A DNA stretch of 64,000 bases from Vanilla planifolia (lineage: Eukaryota; Streptophyta; Magnoliopsida; Asparagales; Orchidaceae): assembly GCA_023846275.1 (NCBI GenBank), contig CM043875.1, positions 9,233,958-9,297,957 on the forward strand. Reading direction: 5' to 3'. Of this stretch, positions 62,741 to 64,000 are shown in pieces (the stretch's first letter is position 1; every line of letters starts with the position of its first letter). The position numbers and the translations under genes were made by a program. The notes beneath the pieces are model-generated. The model had not been told where the DNA came from. It saw nothing but the letters and a program-made list of their open reading frames with translations, and did not search any database.

Positions 62741-64000
62741 ACTAATAACTCAAGCATTATTCATAATAATAAGAGAGATTTAATGGTCCTTGAATCCCCC
62801 CCCCCCCAAAAAAAGAAGGCATATAATCTAATACTTACCTATATTGATTAAGAGAATTGCTTAAAAGGACATCAAGATTTGTCATAAAGATTATAAGGGA
62901 TTCAAAAAAGGAAATTCATGTCTCAAGATGTATAGAAGGAACCTTGAGAGTTCTCAAGAAGGAGAAAACAACAAGGCTCAAGAGGATCATAGCATTAGGA
63001 AGGAAAGAGAAGGTCCCAAGAATCATCTCAAATCTAGAGAATTAGAAAACACATTTCGAGGAGAATGAAAAAAGAGTACGAAAGAAGCAAGGTAATGTCA
63101 AAGCCTCAAGAGTAGACTTGAGGACCTTCCCAACAATTTAAGAGCTTCAAGCAAACACCCATAAAAAAATAAGGGAAGTTTCAAAGGCCATTAGTAAAAT
63201 GAAAAAAGTAATAATTGGAGGAAAATAAGCTATTTCTAAATTTGGAGATTTTGAATCCCTGAGATTGTGGTTTATGTTAATAAAGGAAACTAAGTACTAT
63301 TAATCATTGTGTTTAGATTTATTTTTACACTTATCTAGTAAGGTTTACTAGTTATATAATTTCATTAGAAATGAAATAGAAAGAAAGAGAAATGATTATG
63401 TCTATAATCTTATTTTGATGACACTTATTTTGAAACCTCAGTCTTGAAGAAATAATACCTATACACTTTTTTTATCTATCATTGTCTCTTTTTTATGTTG
63501 TTTAGAAAGTGTGATCCTAGTTGACCTATACTATCAAGATCTACAAAAATTCTACCAAAAACCATCTTAAAAAGAGTATAATGGAGATTGATCTAATTGT
63601 TAAGAAAATGGTCACGTGATGAGAGAGAAAGTGCTATTTGCAACGTAGAAAAGGATAACATTAATATTATCAAGCAAATAAAATAAATAACAATTACTTG
63701 TTAGACAAGTAATTATTCTAAAAACTAAAATCTAATACATAAGAAAAAAAAGGATAACAATGACTAGTATGTAATAAGAAAATGTGAGAGAAATACATAA
63801 CCATGTGATGCATGTTGTTAGAAAACTATTTTATTGTACTCCAAAGATGTGGTGATCGAGCTAAAGGAAAAACAATGAGTAACAAAAGGATAATCTCCAT
63901 TAGAGATGAGAAATGTAAGGTATGCAATAGTAATTGCTGCAATTTTTTTAATATCAATTTTGTTAGGGGCATGAGGGGTAGGGATGAGGATGGGTTGAAG
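62741..64000. other. Unassigned end of window
   Basis: The region begins with a C12 run (62796-62807) followed by an A/G-rich stretch, then purine-rich sequence with no domain match. The open frame at 62857-63045 encodes a lysine/arginine-rich peptide that I cannot relate to anything and probably reflects purine-rich composition. An LTR of the chromovirus would be expected here, but I could not recognise one. Confidence 0.35.

Noticed and set aside
62857-63045. 62-codon basic peptide frame
   Set aside because: Purine-rich sequence gives lysine and arginine by composition. It has no motif and follows a decayed element.

Overview
This window looks like repeat-filled, gene-free land-plant nuclear DNA. 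It is very AT-rich (about 30% G+C by eye), poor in CpG and rich in TpG/CpA. That pattern is expected where heavily methylated transposons have decayed by cytosine deamination over a long time. I found no host gene, tRNA, rRNA, organellar insert or CRISPR array. The longest open frames are about 100 codons. The few that mean anything are short surviving stretches of retrotransposon protease, reverse transcriptase (RT) or integrase (INT). The species cannot be read from the sequence. A large, AT-skewed plant genome fits, for example a gnetophyte such as Welwitschia or a large-genome monocot, but this is only a guess.

Layout: (1) 1-1303 is the end of a plus-strand LTR (family A). (2) 1563-9122 is a minus-strand LTR of a related subfamily (A'), interrupted by a solo family-A LTR at 2434-5999. 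(3) 9507-20936 is a minus-strand Ty3/gypsy element of Tekay/Del type with both LTRs (about 3.5 kb each) and a matching 5-bp target duplication, ATTAG. (4) About 22330-42440 is a second minus-strand Ty3/gypsy element with family-B LTR sequence. Inside it lie two large tandem arrays: about five copies of a ~0.95-kb RNase H/integrase segment, and about four copies of a ~0.755-kb gag/leader/primer-binding-site segment. A Ty1/copia element of SIRE/Maximus type (25868-33331) is inserted in the first array. (5) About 42450-50900 is a plus-strand element with LTR ends and a primer-binding site but no pol that I can recognise. (6) 50925-53640 is a third minus-strand gypsy pol fossil. (7) 53715-57190 is a minus-strand LTR fragment with an A'-like downstream half and a family-B upstream half. 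(8) About 58880-62740 is a copia-like LTR, leader and gag fragment joined to a plus-strand chromovirus RT-integrase-chromodomain fossil. The last 1.2 kb is unassigned.

All these elements are fossils carrying many (tens of) breaks each. Blocks of the two LTRs of the 9507-20936 element that I aligned by eye differ at roughly one site in five, so it is old. Two things deserve a second look. One is the pair of tandem arrays inside a single retroelement, one of which repeats the primer-binding site. The other is a set of dense clusters of a palindromic motif (ATCATATTGTATGAT and relatives) lying upstream of the TATA box in several family-B LTRs.
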